Assembly: GCF_900460065.1 (NCBI RefSeq)
Contig: NZ_UAVD01000027.1
Location: forward strand, 310,001 to 374,000
DNA from: Streptomyces griseus
GTDB taxonomy: Bacteria; Actinomycetota; Actinomycetes; Streptomycetales; Streptomycetaceae
DNA: 64,000 nt
Direction: 5' to 3'
Each line of letters starts with the position of its first letter. Positions within the stretch are counted from its first letter, which is position 1. The notes below the pieces were generated by a model that saw nothing but the letters and a program-made list of their open reading frames with translations, was not told the origin of the DNA and did not search any database. Both the position numbers and the translations under genes were made by a program. Shown here piece by piece: positions 24,221-32,738 of this stretch.

Positions 24221-24697
24221 TCAGCCCCCGCTGCGCGCGCATTCGCCGCTGTCGCCCCCGCTGCGGCAGGGCGGGGAGTCCCCCGCGGGGGACGGGGTGG
24301 CGGAGGGGGCGGGGGCGCGATCCGTCCACGGGTCCGGGCGCTCCTGCACCGCCGCGGCGAGCGCGGCGGCGCACAGGGCCACCGCCACGAGCACCTGCGC
24401 CCCGCCCGCCCAGCGCCACCGATTGCGCAGCAGGGCCACGGCGAGACCGGCGGGGATCACGGCCAGGGCGGCGAGGACGAGGGTCGGGCCCCAGGAGTCG
24501 ACGAAACCGCGGGAGGGCCCGTGCGGCGGCGACAGGGTCGTCACCGCGACCACGAGGAGCGGCAGGGCGCCGAGCGTCAACTCGGCCAGCACCAGCACCA
24601 GGCCCAGCAGAGGGTCCGCGCAGCCCCCCGGAGCCGACGGCCGCGATGCGGTCCTCTCGTCCGGTCGTCCGGGCGGGCGGCTCTCGGGGCGCGTCAT
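24221..24697 (-). CDS. Hypothetical membrane protein
   Basis: 158 residues with three hydrophobic segments (LLGLVLVLAELTLGALPLLVVAV, LVLAALAVIPAGLAVALL, AQVLVAVALCAAALAAAV). A long charged N-terminus and a Pro/Ser/Gly-rich C-terminal tail with two cysteines flank them. It resembles small uncharacterised Streptomyces membrane proteins (possibly the DUF6234 group). Convergent with the deacetylase and divergent from groES. No function can be proposed. Confidence 0.75.
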   Translation of the reverse strand: MTRPESRPPGRPDERTASRPSAPGGCADPLLGLVLVLAELTLGALPLLVVAVTTLSPPHGPSRGFVDSWGPTLVLAALAVIPAGLAVALLRNRWRWAGGAQVLVAVALCAAALAAAVQERPDPWTDRAPAPSATPSPAGDSPPCRSGGDSGECARSGG

Positions 24698-24792
24698 CTC
24701 CGTACCGTCCTACGGAACACGGGGCTCCACCCCGGCGTTGTCCGGACGGTGATCCGATGGAGCCCCGATCGAGACGGCGCGAGGGTGGTGAA

Positions 24793-24819
24793 TTGGCACT
24801 CCGCTTGACCGAGTGCTAA
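24793..24819 (+). promoter_or_regulatory. CIRCE operator 1 (HrcA) upstream of groES
   Basis: TTGGCACTC (24793-24801), nine bases, GAGTGCTAA (24811-24819): a near-canonical CIRCE element (consensus TTAGCACTC-N9-GAGTGCTAA). It overlaps the -35 TTGACC (24805-24810) of the groES promoter, so HrcA binding would block RNA polymerase. Confidence 0.95.
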
Positions 24820-24834
24820 TCGCGGTCATAGTCT
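24805..24834 (+). promoter_or_regulatory. groES-groEL1 promoter
   Basis: TTGACC (24805-24810) and TAGTCT (24829-24834) with an 18-base spacer form a vegetative-type promoter lying between, and partly inside, two CIRCE elements. Confidence 0.75.
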
Positions 24835-24839
24835 CGGGT

Positions 24840-24866
24840 CTGGCACTCCCCCCTGGAGAGTGCCAG
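24840..24866 (+). promoter_or_regulatory. CIRCE operator 2 (HrcA) upstream of groES
   Basis: CTGGCACTC (24840-24848), nine bases, GAGTGCCAG (24858-24866). The perfect inverted repeat lies just downstream of the predicted transcription start, giving a second HrcA site about two turns beyond the promoter and also a possible 5'-end hairpin in the mRNA. Confidence 0.93.
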
Positions 24867-24975
24867 CACCACCTTGCGCGACAGGGCAGGTCCGGCACCC
24901 GCGACGACGGATCGGTCTGGTCGCCGCCCACAGACTGTTAAACCCCGTGAGATCTCCGAAGGGGGAGACCGGATC

Positions 24976-25284
24976 GTGTCGACCACCAGCTCCAAGGTTG
25001 CGATCAAGCCGCTCGAGGACCGCATTGTGGTCCAGCCGCTCGACGCCGAGCAGACCACGGCTTCCGGCCTGGTCATTCCGGACACCGCGAAGGAGAAGCC
25101 CCAGGAGGGCGTCGTCCTCGCCGTGGGCCCGGGCCGCTTCGAGAACGGCGAGCGGCTTCCGCTCGACGTCAAGACCGGCGATGTCGTCCTGTACAGCAAG
25201 TACGGCGGCACCGAGGTGAAGTACAACGGCGAGGAGTACCTCGTCCTCTCGGCCCGCGACGTCCTCGCGATCGTCGAGAAGTAA
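24976..25284 (+). CDS. groES: Co-chaperonin GroES
   Basis: 102 residues from the GTG at 24976 (AAGGGGGAGACC upstream). It caps the GroEL folding chamber. The classic sequence is complete: IKPLEDRIVVQPLDAEQTTA, the mobile loop SGLVIPDTAKEKPQEG, then VVLAVGPGRF, GDVVLYSKYGGTEVKYNGEE and the closing YLVLSARDVLAIVEK. Frames upstream of the GTG are open but not GroES-like. It forms the HrcA-regulated operon with groEL1 97 bases downstream. Confidence 0.98.
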   Translation: MSTTSSKVAIKPLEDRIVVQPLDAEQTTASGLVIPDTAKEKPQEGVVLAVGPGRFENGERLPLDVKTGDVVLYSKYGGTEVKYNGEEYLVLSARDVLAIVEK

Positions 25285-25381
25285 TTCACCCACGTTTGCC
25301 TGTGTTCTGCGCCCCTGGCCCCCTGCGTAACAACTAGCCGGGCGGCGAGGGGCGCAGTTCATTTTGAGAGGGATACAGCCC

Positions 25382-27007
25382 ATGGCGAAGATTCTGAAGT
25401 TCGACGAGGACGCCCGTCGCGCCCTTGAGCGCGGCGTCAACAAGCTTGCCGACACGGTCAAGGTGACGATCGGCCCCAAGGGCCGCAACGTCGTCATCGA
25501 CAAGAAGTTCGGCGCTCCCACCATCACCAACGACGGTGTCACCATCGCGCGCGAGGTCGAGCTCGACGACCCGTACGAGAACCTCGGTGCCCAGCTCGTC
25601 AAGGAGGTGGCGACCAAGACCAACGACGTAGCGGGCGACGGCACCACCACCGCGACCGTCCTGGCCCAGGCGCTCGTCCGCGAGGGCCTGCGCAACGTCG
25701 CCGCCGGCGCCTCCCCGGCCGCCCTGAAGAAGGGCATCGACGCCGCGGTCAAGGCCGTGTCCGAGGAGCTCCTCGCGACCGCCCGCCCGATCGACGACAA
25801 GGCCGATATCGCCGCCGTCGCCGCTCTCTCCGCCCAGGACCCGCAGGTCGGCGAGCTCATCGCGGACGCGATGGACAAGGTCGGCAAGGACGGTGTCATC
25901 ACCGTCGAGGAGTCCAACACCTTCGGTCTGGACCTGGAGTTCACCGAGGGCATGGCCTTCGACAAGGGCTACCTCTCCCCGTACATGGTGACCGACCAGG
26001 AGCGTATGGAGGCCGTCCTCGACGACCCGTACATCCTGATCCACCAGGGCAAGATCGGCTCCATCCAGGAGCTGCTCCCGCTCCTGGAGAAGGTCATCCA
26101 GGCCGGCGCCTCCAAGCCGCTCCTGATCATCGCCGAGGACGTCGAGGGCGAGGCGCTCTCCACCCTCGTCGTCAACAAGATCCGTGGCACCTTCAACGCC
26201 GTCGCGGTGAAGGCCCCGGGCTTCGGCGACCGCCGCAAGGCCATGCTCGGTGACATCGCCACCCTCACCGGTGCGACCGTCATCGCCGAGGAGGTCGGCC
26301 TCAAGCTCGACGGCGCCGGTCTCGACGTGCTGGGCACCGCCCGCCGCGTCACCGTCTCCAAGGACGACACGACCATCGTCGACGGCGGGGGCAACTCCGA
26401 GGACGTCAAGGGCCGCGTCAACCAGATCAAGGCCGAGATCGAGTCCACGGACTCCGACTGGGACCGCGAGAAGCTCCAGGAGCGCCTCGCGAAGCTGGCC
26501 GGCGGCGTGTGCGTGATCCGGGTCGGCGCCGCCACCGAGGTGGAGCTCAAGGAGAAGAAGCACCGTCTCGAGGACGCCATCTCGGCGACCCGCGCCGCGG
26601 TCGAGGAAGGCATCGTCTCCGGCGGTGGCTCCGCCATCGTCCACGCCGTGAAGGTCCTGGACGGCAACCTCGGCAAGACCGGCGACGAGGCCACCGGTGT
26701 CTCGGTCGTCCGCCGCGCCGCCGTCGAGCCGCTGCGCTGGATCGCCGAGAACGCCGGCCTGGAGGGCTACGTCATCACCTCCAAGGTCTCCGAGCTCGAC
26801 AAGGGCCAGGGCTTCAACGCCGCCACCGGCGAGTACGGCGACCTGGTCAAGGCCGGCGTCATCGACCCGGTCAAGGTCACCCGCTCCGCCCTGGAGAACG
26901 CCGCGTCCATCGCGTCGCTGCTGCTCACGACCGAGACCCTGGTCGTCGAGAAGCCGGCCGAGGAAGAGGCCGACGCCGGTCACGGCGGCCACGGCCACTC
27001 CCACTAG
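25382..27007 (+). CDS. groEL: Chaperonin GroEL1
   Basis: 541 residues. A 60-kDa chaperonin with the ATP-binding VTIGPKGRNVVIDKKFG and VAGDGTTTATVLAQALVREG motifs, apical-domain segments and the EEGIVSGGGSAIVHAVKVLD signature. Unlike housekeeping GroELs, which end in a Gly-Met-rich tail, it ends in a His/Gly tail (DAGHGGHGHSH). This is the hallmark of the groES-linked GroEL1 copy of actinobacteria; a second groEL elsewhere on the chromosome is expected. Controlled by two CIRCE sites upstream of groES. Confidence 0.98.
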   Translation: MAKILKFDEDARRALERGVNKLADTVKVTIGPKGRNVVIDKKFGAPTITNDGVTIAREVELDDPYENLGAQLVKEVATKTNDVAGDGTTTATVLAQALVREGLRNVAAGASPAALKKGIDAAVKAVSEELLATARPIDDKADIAAVAALSAQDPQVGELIADAMDKVGKDGVITVEESNTFGLDLEFTEGMAFDKGYLSPYMVTDQERMEAVLDDPYILIHQGKIGSIQELLPLLEKVIQAGASKPLLIIAEDVEGEALSTLVVNKIRGTFNAVAVKAPGFGDRRKAMLGDIATLTGATVIAEEVGLKLDGAGLDVLGTARRVTVSKDDTTIVDGGGNSEDVKGRVNQIKAEIESTDSDWDREKLQERLAKLAGGVCVIRVGAATEVELKEKKHRLEDAISATRAAVEEGIVSGGGSAIVHAVKVLDGNLGKTGDEATGVSVVRRAAVEPLRWIAENAGLEGYVITSKVSELDKGQGFNAATGEYGDLVKAGVIDPVKVTRSALENAASIASLLLTTETLVVEKPAEEEADAGHGGHGHSH

Positions 27008-27018
27008 TACGGCCCACG

Positions 27019-27095
27019 CCGTCCGGTCCACCACGCGGTGAACCGGACGGCACGCCCGAGGCCCGGCACCCCCGTCGCGGGGGCGCCGGGCCTCG
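27019..27095 (+). terminator. Double terminator after groEL1
   Basis: Two consecutive stems follow the groEL1 stop. CCGTCCGGT (27019-27027) pairs with ACCGGACGG (27042-27050). CGAGGCCCGGC (27057-27067) pairs with GCCGGGCCTCG (27085-27095) and encloses CCCCCG/CGGGGG. They would serve both groEL1 and the convergent dehydrogenase gene. Confidence 0.85.
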
Positions 27096-27113
27096 GTGCG
27101 TCGCGACCTGGAC

Positions 27114-28127
27114 CTAGGCCATGCGCGCCAGGTCCTCCGGCGTCACCGGGTCCGCGAACGGCAGCCCGCTCGCGTACCGCGCCACCTCGTCCAGCGCGAA
27201 GTCCGCCATACGGTGGATCTCGTCGCCCAGCGACCCCGCCACATGCGGCGTCAGCAGCACGTTCGGCAGGTCGTACAGCGGCGAGTCGGCGGGCGGCACC
27301 TCCGGCTCCGTCACGTCCAGCACCGCGTTCAGCCGCCCCGACACCAGCTCGGGCAGCAGCGCCCCGCCGTCGATCAGCGACCCCCGCGAGGTGTTGATCA
27401 GCGTCGCCCCGTCCTCCATGGCGGCCAGTTGGGCGGCCCCGATCATGTGCCGGGTGGCGGGCAGCTGGGGCGCGTGGACGGAGACGATCCGGCTCCGCGA
27501 GCACAGCTCGTCCAGGCCCGCCTTCTCCGCGCCCAGCCGCGCCGCCGTCCCCGCGTCCACGTACGGGTCGTAGAGGAGCACGTCCAGATCGAACGGGCGC
27601 AGCAGCTCGATCACCCGGCGGCCGATCCGCGAGGCTCCCACGATGCCCACGCACCGCCGGTAGTTGCCGTGCCCCGCCAGCTCGGCGCGCCAGTCGTGCG
27701 GGGCGCGCAGCTCGCGGTAGCGGCGGGCGGCGGGCAGCACGTTCTTGCCCGCGAGGAGGATCGCGGCCAGCGTGTACTCCGCGACCGGCAGCGCGTTCGC
27801 CCCGGCCGCCGAGGTGACCCGCAGCCCCCGCTCCCAGCAGGCCCGCGTGATGTGGTGCTTGACGCTCCCGGCCGCGTGCACGACGGCGCGCAGCCGGGGG
27901 GCGGCGGCGAGGACGTCGGCGGTGAGCGGGGGCGCTCCCCAGCAGGTGATGAGCAGCTCCGCCCCGGCCAGCGCCCGGGCGACGTCGGGGTCCGGGTCGG
28001 TCAGCCGGTGGGCGACCAGGCCGGGGTCGGTCTCCACGAGCGCGGTGAGCCGCGCCCGCTGCCGGGCGCCGAACAGCTGCTCCGCGATACCGGGGCCCAT
28101 GGCCAGGAGAGCGGTGGGGGCGGTCAT
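27114..28127 (-). CDS. D-isomer-specific 2-hydroxyacid dehydrogenase
   Basis: 337 residues from the ATG at 28127, chosen for its GAGGAG ribosome site; an ATG at 28154 is longer but unsupported. It is an NAD-dependent enzyme of the formate/glycerate dehydrogenase family. The Rossmann motif is VGIVGASRIGRRVIEL (G-x-S-x-x-G variant). The catalytic residues lie in NTSRGSLIDGGALL (Arg region), VLDVTEPEVPPADSPLY (Glu) and NVLLTPHVAGSLGDE (His). It is the last gene of a leftward operon with a carbohydrate ABC importer, suggesting it oxidises or reduces an acid formed from the imported sugar or uronate. The substrate is unknown. Confidence 0.92.
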   Translation of the reverse strand: MTAPTALLAMGPGIAEQLFGARQRARLTALVETDPGLVAHRLTDPDPDVARALAGAELLITCWGAPPLTADVLAAAPRLRAVVHAAGSVKHHITRACWERGLRVTSAAGANALPVAEYTLAAILLAGKNVLPAARRYRELRAPHDWRAELAGHGNYRRCVGIVGASRIGRRVIELLRPFDLDVLLYDPYVDAGTAARLGAEKAGLDELCSRSRIVSVHAPQLPATRHMIGAAQLAAMEDGATLINTSRGSLIDGGALLPELVSGRLNAVLDVTEPEVPPADSPLYDLPNVLLTPHVAGSLGDEIHRMADFALDEVARYASGLPFADPVTPEDLARMA

Positions 28128-28187
28128 GCGACGCTCCTCGATGTCATGTGACACTCCCTGCGGTGATCACGGTGCTCCCACGGGGCG

Positions 28188-29030
28188 TCATTTGACGCTC
28201 CCCGCGGTCAGACCGGCCTTCCAGTGCCGTTGGAGGGTGACGAAGGCGATGATCAGCGGGGTGACGGCGAGGAGGGAGCCGGTGACGACCATCGGGTAGA
28301 ACGTCGGGTCGGCGTTGGCGTTGCTGTGCCAGTTGTAGAGGCCCAGGCTCAGCGGGTAGAGGTCCTTGTCCGACAGCATGACGAGCGGCAGGAAGAAGTT
28401 GTTCCAGATCGCGGTGAACTGGAACAGGAAGACCGTCACGAAGCCGGGCATCACCATGCGCAGCCCGACCGACCAGAAGGTCCGCAGCTCGCCGGCCCCG
28501 TCGATACGGGCCGCTTCCAGGACCTCGTCGGGGATGTAGCCCGCGCTGAAGATCCGGGACAGGTACACGCCGAACGGGTTGACCAGCGCCGGGATCAGCA
28601 CCGCCCAGTAGGTGTTGACGGTGCCGGTCTCGACCGCGAGCAGGTACAGCGGCAGCGACAGGGCGGTGGAGGGCAGCAGCACACCCAGCAGCACCAGGGC
28701 GAACAGCTTCTCCTTGCCGCGGAAGCGGTACTTGTCGAAGGCGTACCCGGCGGCGACGCTGATCAGCGAACAGCCGAGCGCTCCGACGCCCGCGTACAGC
28801 AGGGAGTTGCCGTACCAGCGGAAGTAGACGCCGTCCTGGTAGGACGTCAGCTCGGAGAGGTTGTGCCCCAGGTCGAATCCCTCGAACGAGAAGACGTCCC
28901 CGCCCAGCAGGTTCCCGGCGTCCTTGGTGGCCGCGGTCAGCAGCCAGACCAGCGGGAACAGGGTGTAGACGGCGGCGATCAGCAGGACGGCGTTGACCGC
29001 GGACTTCGACAGCCATCGGCTGGAGGTCAT
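28188..29030 (-). CDS. Carbohydrate ABC transporter permease (MalG type)
   Basis: 280 residues with six membrane helices. The EAA loop that docks the ATPase is seen in PDEVLEAARIDGAGELRTFW, about residues 180-200. The N-terminus MTSSRWLSKSAVNAVLLIAA and the TM domain are typical of the second CUT1 permease. The ATG at 29030 overlaps the TGA of the other permease (ATGA). Streptomyces CUT1 importers usually share the ATPase MsiK encoded elsewhere; none is present here. Confidence 0.95.
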   Translation of the reverse strand: MTSSRWLSKSAVNAVLLIAAVYTLFPLVWLLTAATKDAGNLLGGDVFSFEGFDLGHNLSELTSYQDGVYFRWYGNSLLYAGVGALGCSLISVAAGYAFDKYRFRGKEKLFALVLLGVLLPSTALSLPLYLLAVETGTVNTYWAVLIPALVNPFGVYLSRIFSAGYIPDEVLEAARIDGAGELRTFWSVGLRMVMPGFVTVFLFQFTAIWNNFFLPLVMLSDKDLYPLSLGLYNWHSNANADPTFYPMVVTGSLLAVTPLIIAFVTLQRHWKAGLTAGSVK

Positions 29031-30022
29031 GAGCGTGCCTCCTTCCGGCGGTTGGTGAGGCGCGTGACGACGAAGGAGAGGGCGGCGGCGACCAGGGCGA
29101 TCAGGACGGACGCGGCGGCGGCGAGACCGTAGTCGTTGCGCTCGAAGGCGGCGCTGTAGGCGTACATGTTCGGGGTCCAGGTGCTGGTCACCGCCGAGCC
29201 CGAGCCGCGGCTGAGGATCAGGGGTTCGGTGAACAGCTGGAGCGAGCCGATGATCGTGAAGAGCAGGACCATCACCAGCGACGAGCGGATGAGGGGGAGT
29301 TTGATGGAGAAGGCGATCCGCCAGGCCCCCGCCCCGTCGACGGTCGCCGCCTCCAGCAGCGAGCGGTCCACGGCCTGGAGGGCCGCGTAGAAGATCACCA
29401 CGTTGTAGCCCAGCCACTGCCACAGGGCGATGTTGACGATGGAGGGCAGCGTGCCCTCGGAGGAGAAGAAGTCGAAGCCGATGCCGCCGGCCTCCATGGC
29501 GGCGACGACCGGGCTGAGCTGCGGGGTGTAGAGGTAGATCCAGATCAGCGCGGCGATCAGGCCGGGGATGGCGTGCGGCAGGAACAGCGCCAGCTGGAAG
29601 AAGCGGCGGGCCCGTGCCAGCGCGGAGTCCAGCAGCAGCGCCAGCACGATCGCGCCGCCGCCCATCAGCGGGATGTAGAACACGCAGTAGCCGAGCAGCA
29701 CCCAGAAGCCGTCGCGGAACGCCTGGTCGCCCAGGGCCGTCGCGTAGTTGCCGAGCCCGTCGAAGACGGTACGGGGACCGTCGAAGCCGAGGCCGGACTG
29801 CTTCTCGGTGAAGAGGCTGAGCCAGAGCGCGTAGCCGACCGGGACGATCATCGCCACGGTGAACAGGGCGAAGAAGGGGGTCAGGAGGGCGCCCGCGGCC
29901 AGGCGCGTACGGGCCCGGGTGCTCAGCGCCGTCGAGCGGCGTGGAGTGCGGGCGGTCTTCCGGGGCGTTCCGGTGCGCGGCCCCGGAACCCCGGGGCGGC
30001 GTTCGGTGTCCTGGGCGCTCAT
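29027..30022 (-). CDS. Carbohydrate ABC transporter permease (MalF type)
   Basis: 331 residues. A basic cytoplasmic N-terminus (about 40 residues) leads to six membrane helices starting GALLTPFFALFTVAMIVPVG. The EAA loop is VDRSLLEAATVDGAGAWRIA. Together with the MalG-type permease and the binding protein it forms a CUT1 importer for an unknown oligosaccharide or glycoside. The ATG overlaps the stop of the binding-protein gene by four bases and its stop overlaps the next start, so all three are coupled. Confidence 0.95.
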   Translation of the reverse strand: MSAQDTERRPGVPGPRTGTPRKTARTPRRSTALSTRARTRLAAGALLTPFFALFTVAMIVPVGYALWLSLFTEKQSGLGFDGPRTVFDGLGNYATALGDQAFRDGFWVLLGYCVFYIPLMGGGAIVLALLLDSALARARRFFQLALFLPHAIPGLIAALIWIYLYTPQLSPVVAAMEAGGIGFDFFSSEGTLPSIVNIALWQWLGYNVVIFYAALQAVDRSLLEAATVDGAGAWRIAFSIKLPLIRSSLVMVLLFTIIGSLQLFTEPLILSRGSGSAVTSTWTPNMYAYSAAFERNDYGLAAAASVLIALVAAALSFVVTRLTNRRKEARS

Positions 30023-31347
30023 GAACCCTCCTCCACCCGCAGGCCGCGCTTGCGCAGATCGGCGACGGTCGCCTCGTGGGCCCGCCTGATCGCGCGCGGC
30101 AGCGTCGAGCCGCCGCCGACGACGTCGCCCAGCTCGTCGCCGAGCGCGGAGTTCGTCGCGCCGGGGCTCGGGCCCCACACCCAGTCGGGGCCGATGGACC
30201 GGCCGGCCTCCTCGAACAGCCCGTACAGGTCCTGGCCGCCGTAGAAGCCCGTGTCGAACGCCTTCTTCGCGATGGGCACCATGGCGGGGGCGGCGGGCAG
30301 GGCGCTCGACGTGCTCGCCCCGATCCGGGCGTTGATCGCGTCCTCGTGCGTCGACATCCACAGCGCGAACTCGACGGCCGCCGCTGTCTTGGTGCTGCCC
30401 TTGCTCACCGCGAACGTGGAGCCGCCGATCATCCCGCTGGCCGGCCGGTCCGCCTCGGGGCTCGGCAGCGGCAACGCCGCCCACTTGCCCTTCTGCTCGG
30501 GCACGATGCCCGCCAGCACGCCCGCGCCCCAGGACGCCCCGAGGTAGCCGACGGTGGTGCCCCGCTTGAGCGAGCTGGTCCACTCGGGGCTGAACGAGGA
30601 GGCGGTGGAGACCAGCCGGTCGTCGATCATGCCCTGCCAGTAGTCGGCGGTGCGCTCCGAAGCGGGGTCGGTGGTGTCGATCCGCCAGGCGTCCGTCCCG
30701 GCCCGGAACCACTGCGCGCCCGCCTGCCACGCCATGGCCTGGAAGAACGTCGGGTCGTCGGGGAAGAAGGTGGCGATCCTGGTCCGCGGGGAGGCCTTCT
30801 TCACCCGCTCCGCCGCGTCCCGGAAGCCGTCCCAGGTGGTGGGCGGTTCGATGGAGTGCTCGGTGAAGAAGTCCTTGCGGTAGTAGAAGACCTGGGGCGC
30901 GGCGTCGAAGGGGACGGCCCAGTTCTTCCCGCCGAGCGTCGTCATCTCGATCGTCTGCGGCAGGAACTTCTTCCTGACGTCCTCGGTCAGGTAGGAGCTG
31001 ATGTCCTGGAGCGATCCCTGGCTGACGAACGCGGACAGCTGCGGGTACTCGATGGAGAGCAGATCGGGGGCGATGCCCGCCTTCACCGCGTTGGCGATCT
31101 TGGGGTAGCCGCCGAGACCGCCGGAGGGTATCTCCTCGAACTCCACCCGGATCGTGTCGTGGGTCGCGTTGAACGCGTCCACGACCTCCTGGGACCCCTT
31201 CGTCCACGCCCAGAAGGACACGGTCACCGGGTCGTCGGCGGTACCTCGGGCGCGGGAGTCGTCGGCGCCGCCGCACGCCGTGAGAACGGCGAGGGCGGTG
31301 GCGGCGCCGACCAGCGCGTGGACGGGACGGGACCATCTGCGGCTCAC
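30019..31347 (-). CDS. Extracellular sugar-binding lipoprotein of the ABC importer
   Basis: 442 residues. The lipoprotein signal peptide is VHALVGAATALAVLTACGG with the lipobox LTAC. The mature part is a group 1 (MalE-like) binding protein: VTVSFWAWTKGSQEVVDAFN, KIANAVKAGIAPDLLSIEYP, NWAVPFDAAPQVFYYRKDFF and GGSTFAVSKGSTKTAAAVEF are typical. It is anchored outside the membrane and delivers ligand to the two permeases. The ligand cannot be predicted; the neighbouring hydroxyacid dehydrogenase is compatible with a sugar acid. First gene of the operon, with operator-like repeats upstream. Confidence 0.95.
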   Translation of the reverse strand: MSRRWSRPVHALVGAATALAVLTACGGADDSRARGTADDPVTVSFWAWTKGSQEVVDAFNATHDTIRVEFEEIPSGGLGGYPKIANAVKAGIAPDLLSIEYPQLSAFVSQGSLQDISSYLTEDVRKKFLPQTIEMTTLGGKNWAVPFDAAPQVFYYRKDFFTEHSIEPPTTWDGFRDAAERVKKASPRTRIATFFPDDPTFFQAMAWQAGAQWFRAGTDAWRIDTTDPASERTADYWQGMIDDRLVSTASSFSPEWTSSLKRGTTVGYLGASWGAGVLAGIVPEQKGKWAALPLPSPEADRPASGMIGGSTFAVSKGSTKTAAAVEFALWMSTHEDAINARIGASTSSALPAAPAMVPIAKKAFDTGFYGGQDLYGLFEEAGRSIGPDWVWGPSPGATNSALGDELGDVVGGGSTLPRAIRRAHEATVADLRKRGLRVEEGS

Positions 31348-31429
31348 GGAATGGCTCCTGTACGAGCTGTGCGGCCGGAACTTCCGGCCGTGCCGCGATA
31401 TTTCGACCCCTCATGAGCGAAGTCAAGAG

Positions 31430-31465
31430 CGAAAGATTGAATGATCGAATAATGATCGAAAGAGG
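31430..31465 (-). promoter_or_regulatory. Operator-like direct repeats before the ABC operon
   Basis: AATGATCGAA occurs twice in tandem at 31440-31449 and 31451-31460, an 11-base period placing both copies on the same DNA face, about 95-115 bases upstream of the binding-protein start. The same word occurs in front of the adjacent DeoR/LacI-type regulator (32648-32657), so this is the likely binding site of that regulator. Confidence 0.65.
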
Positions 31466-31507
31466 AGGGTGGAAAACCGGCCCAACGCCCGGAAAGCGGA
31501 CGCCTGG

Positions 31508-32626
31508 TCATGCTCCGGTGACCGGCTCGGGCGCGGGCCGCCCGCAGGAGCCGCGCACCCGAAGCGTCGGCAGCAGCGCCACATGGCGCCGCGGCGCCCG
31601 CCCGTCCCCGCCGCCCGGGTACCGGGACCCGGACAACCGCTCCACCAGCAGCTCCGCCGCCGCGCGCCCCACCTCCCGCTTGGGCGGCGCCACCGCGCTC
31701 AGCGGGGTGTCGGCGAGCGCGGCCACCTCGTCGTCGTACGTGATCAGCGCCAGGTCCTCGGGGACCCGCACCCCCAGCTCGGCCAGCCGGCGCACCAGCC
31801 GGATGGCCTCCTCGTCGTTGTGGACCAGCACCGCGCTCGCCCGCCCCTCGCGCACCGCGGACCGCACCGCCAGCGCCGACCGCTCGAAAAGGGCCGGATC
31901 ACGGTCGGCGGAGACCGAGGCGACCGGCGGCTCCGTCCCGGCGAGGCCCAGCGCGGCCAGCGCCCGCGCGTACCCGGCACGCACCGCCTCGGCCGTCGGG
32001 CTGTCCGAGCGGGCGACCAGCATCGGCGCCCCGTGCCCCAGACGCACCAGGTGCCGCACGGCGAGCAGCACCCCGTGCGCATGGTCGGAGCCCACCCGGT
32101 CCAGCCCCTCCAGCGGGCTGCCGGGCGCCCCCTCCCGCTCCACCAGCACCTTCTCGCCGGGCAGCCCGGCTATCCACGCGCCGTACCGCCGGGGATGGTC
32201 CGGCTCCGTCCAGCTCGGCGCCAGCAGCAGCCCCTGCGCCCCGGCGGCCAGCAGCCCCGCCGCGTGCGCCGCGTCGTCCTCGGCGCGGTAGTCCGTGACC
32301 CGCAGGATCAGCCGCGCGCCGAGCCGGGCCGCCGCCTCGTGCGCGCCCCGGATGACCTCGGCGAAGTAGTAGGCGGCGGCCGGGGCCAGCATCCCGATCA
32401 CGGGGCCGCCGCCCACCGGCGTACCGGCCGGGCCCCGGTCGGCGGGCCAGGACACCGAACCGTGCGCCCGCTCCAGCAGCCCCCGGGAGGCCAGCACCTC
32501 GACATCGCGCCGGGCGGTGACGGTGGCGACACCGAGCCGGTCCGCCAGGTCGGAGACCCGTACGGTGCCGCGCTCGCGCACCAGGTTCAGCAGCCGGTCA
32601 TGACGTTCAGCAGCACCTTCGCGCAC
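31508..32626 (-). CDS. Hybrid regulator: DeoR-type helix-turn-helix with LacI-type sugar-sensing domain
   Basis: 372 residues. The N-terminus (about 8-62) is a DeoR helix-turn-helix: RHDRLLNLVRERGTVRVSDL and ADRLGVATVTARRDVEVLAS. The rest is a periplasmic-binding-protein-like effector domain of LacI/GalR type: VIGMLAPAAAYYFAEVIRGA, GLLLAPSWTEPDHPRRYGAW, AVLVHNDEEAIRLVRRLAEL and LITYDDEVAALADTPLSAV. It most likely represses the adjacent sugar importer until its sugar binds. Matching AATGATCGAA repeats before both genes support control of the operon and autoregulation. The combination is known in Streptomyces but is not the standard LacI layout. Confidence 0.92.
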   Translation of the reverse strand: MREGAAERHDRLLNLVRERGTVRVSDLADRLGVATVTARRDVEVLASRGLLERAHGSVSWPADRGPAGTPVGGGPVIGMLAPAAAYYFAEVIRGAHEAAARLGARLILRVTDYRAEDDAAHAAGLLAAGAQGLLLAPSWTEPDHPRRYGAWIAGLPGEKVLVEREGAPGSPLEGLDRVGSDHAHGVLLAVRHLVRLGHGAPMLVARSDSPTAEAVRAGYARALAALGLAGTEPPVASVSADRDPALFERSALAVRSAVREGRASAVLVHNDEEAIRLVRRLAELGVRVPEDLALITYDDEVAALADTPLSAVAPPKREVGRAAAELLVERLSGSRYPGGGDGRAPRRHVALLPTLRVRGSCGRPAPEPVTGA

Positions 32627-32647
32627 GGAGACAGCCCCCTGGAGCAG

Positions 32648-32685
32648 AATGATCGAACCCTGAGCAATGGGCGATCATTCGATCA
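32648..32685 (-). promoter_or_regulatory. Operator-like repeats before the hybrid regulator
   Basis: AATGATCGAA at 32648-32657 is followed by CGATCATTCGATCA at 32672-32685, which contains the same word in inverted and overlapping form. These are 22-60 bases upstream of the regulator start, in the same relative word set as before the ABC operon, indicating autoregulation. Confidence 0.62.
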
Positions 32686-32738
32686 CAGGGCGGGCGGAGG
32701 CGGGAGCCCCGGAGCCCGTCCCGCAGCGCCCGCACCGG

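Noticed and set aside
25334..27034. 566-codon frame antisense to groEL1
   Set aside because: Perfect shadow of a universally conserved gene.
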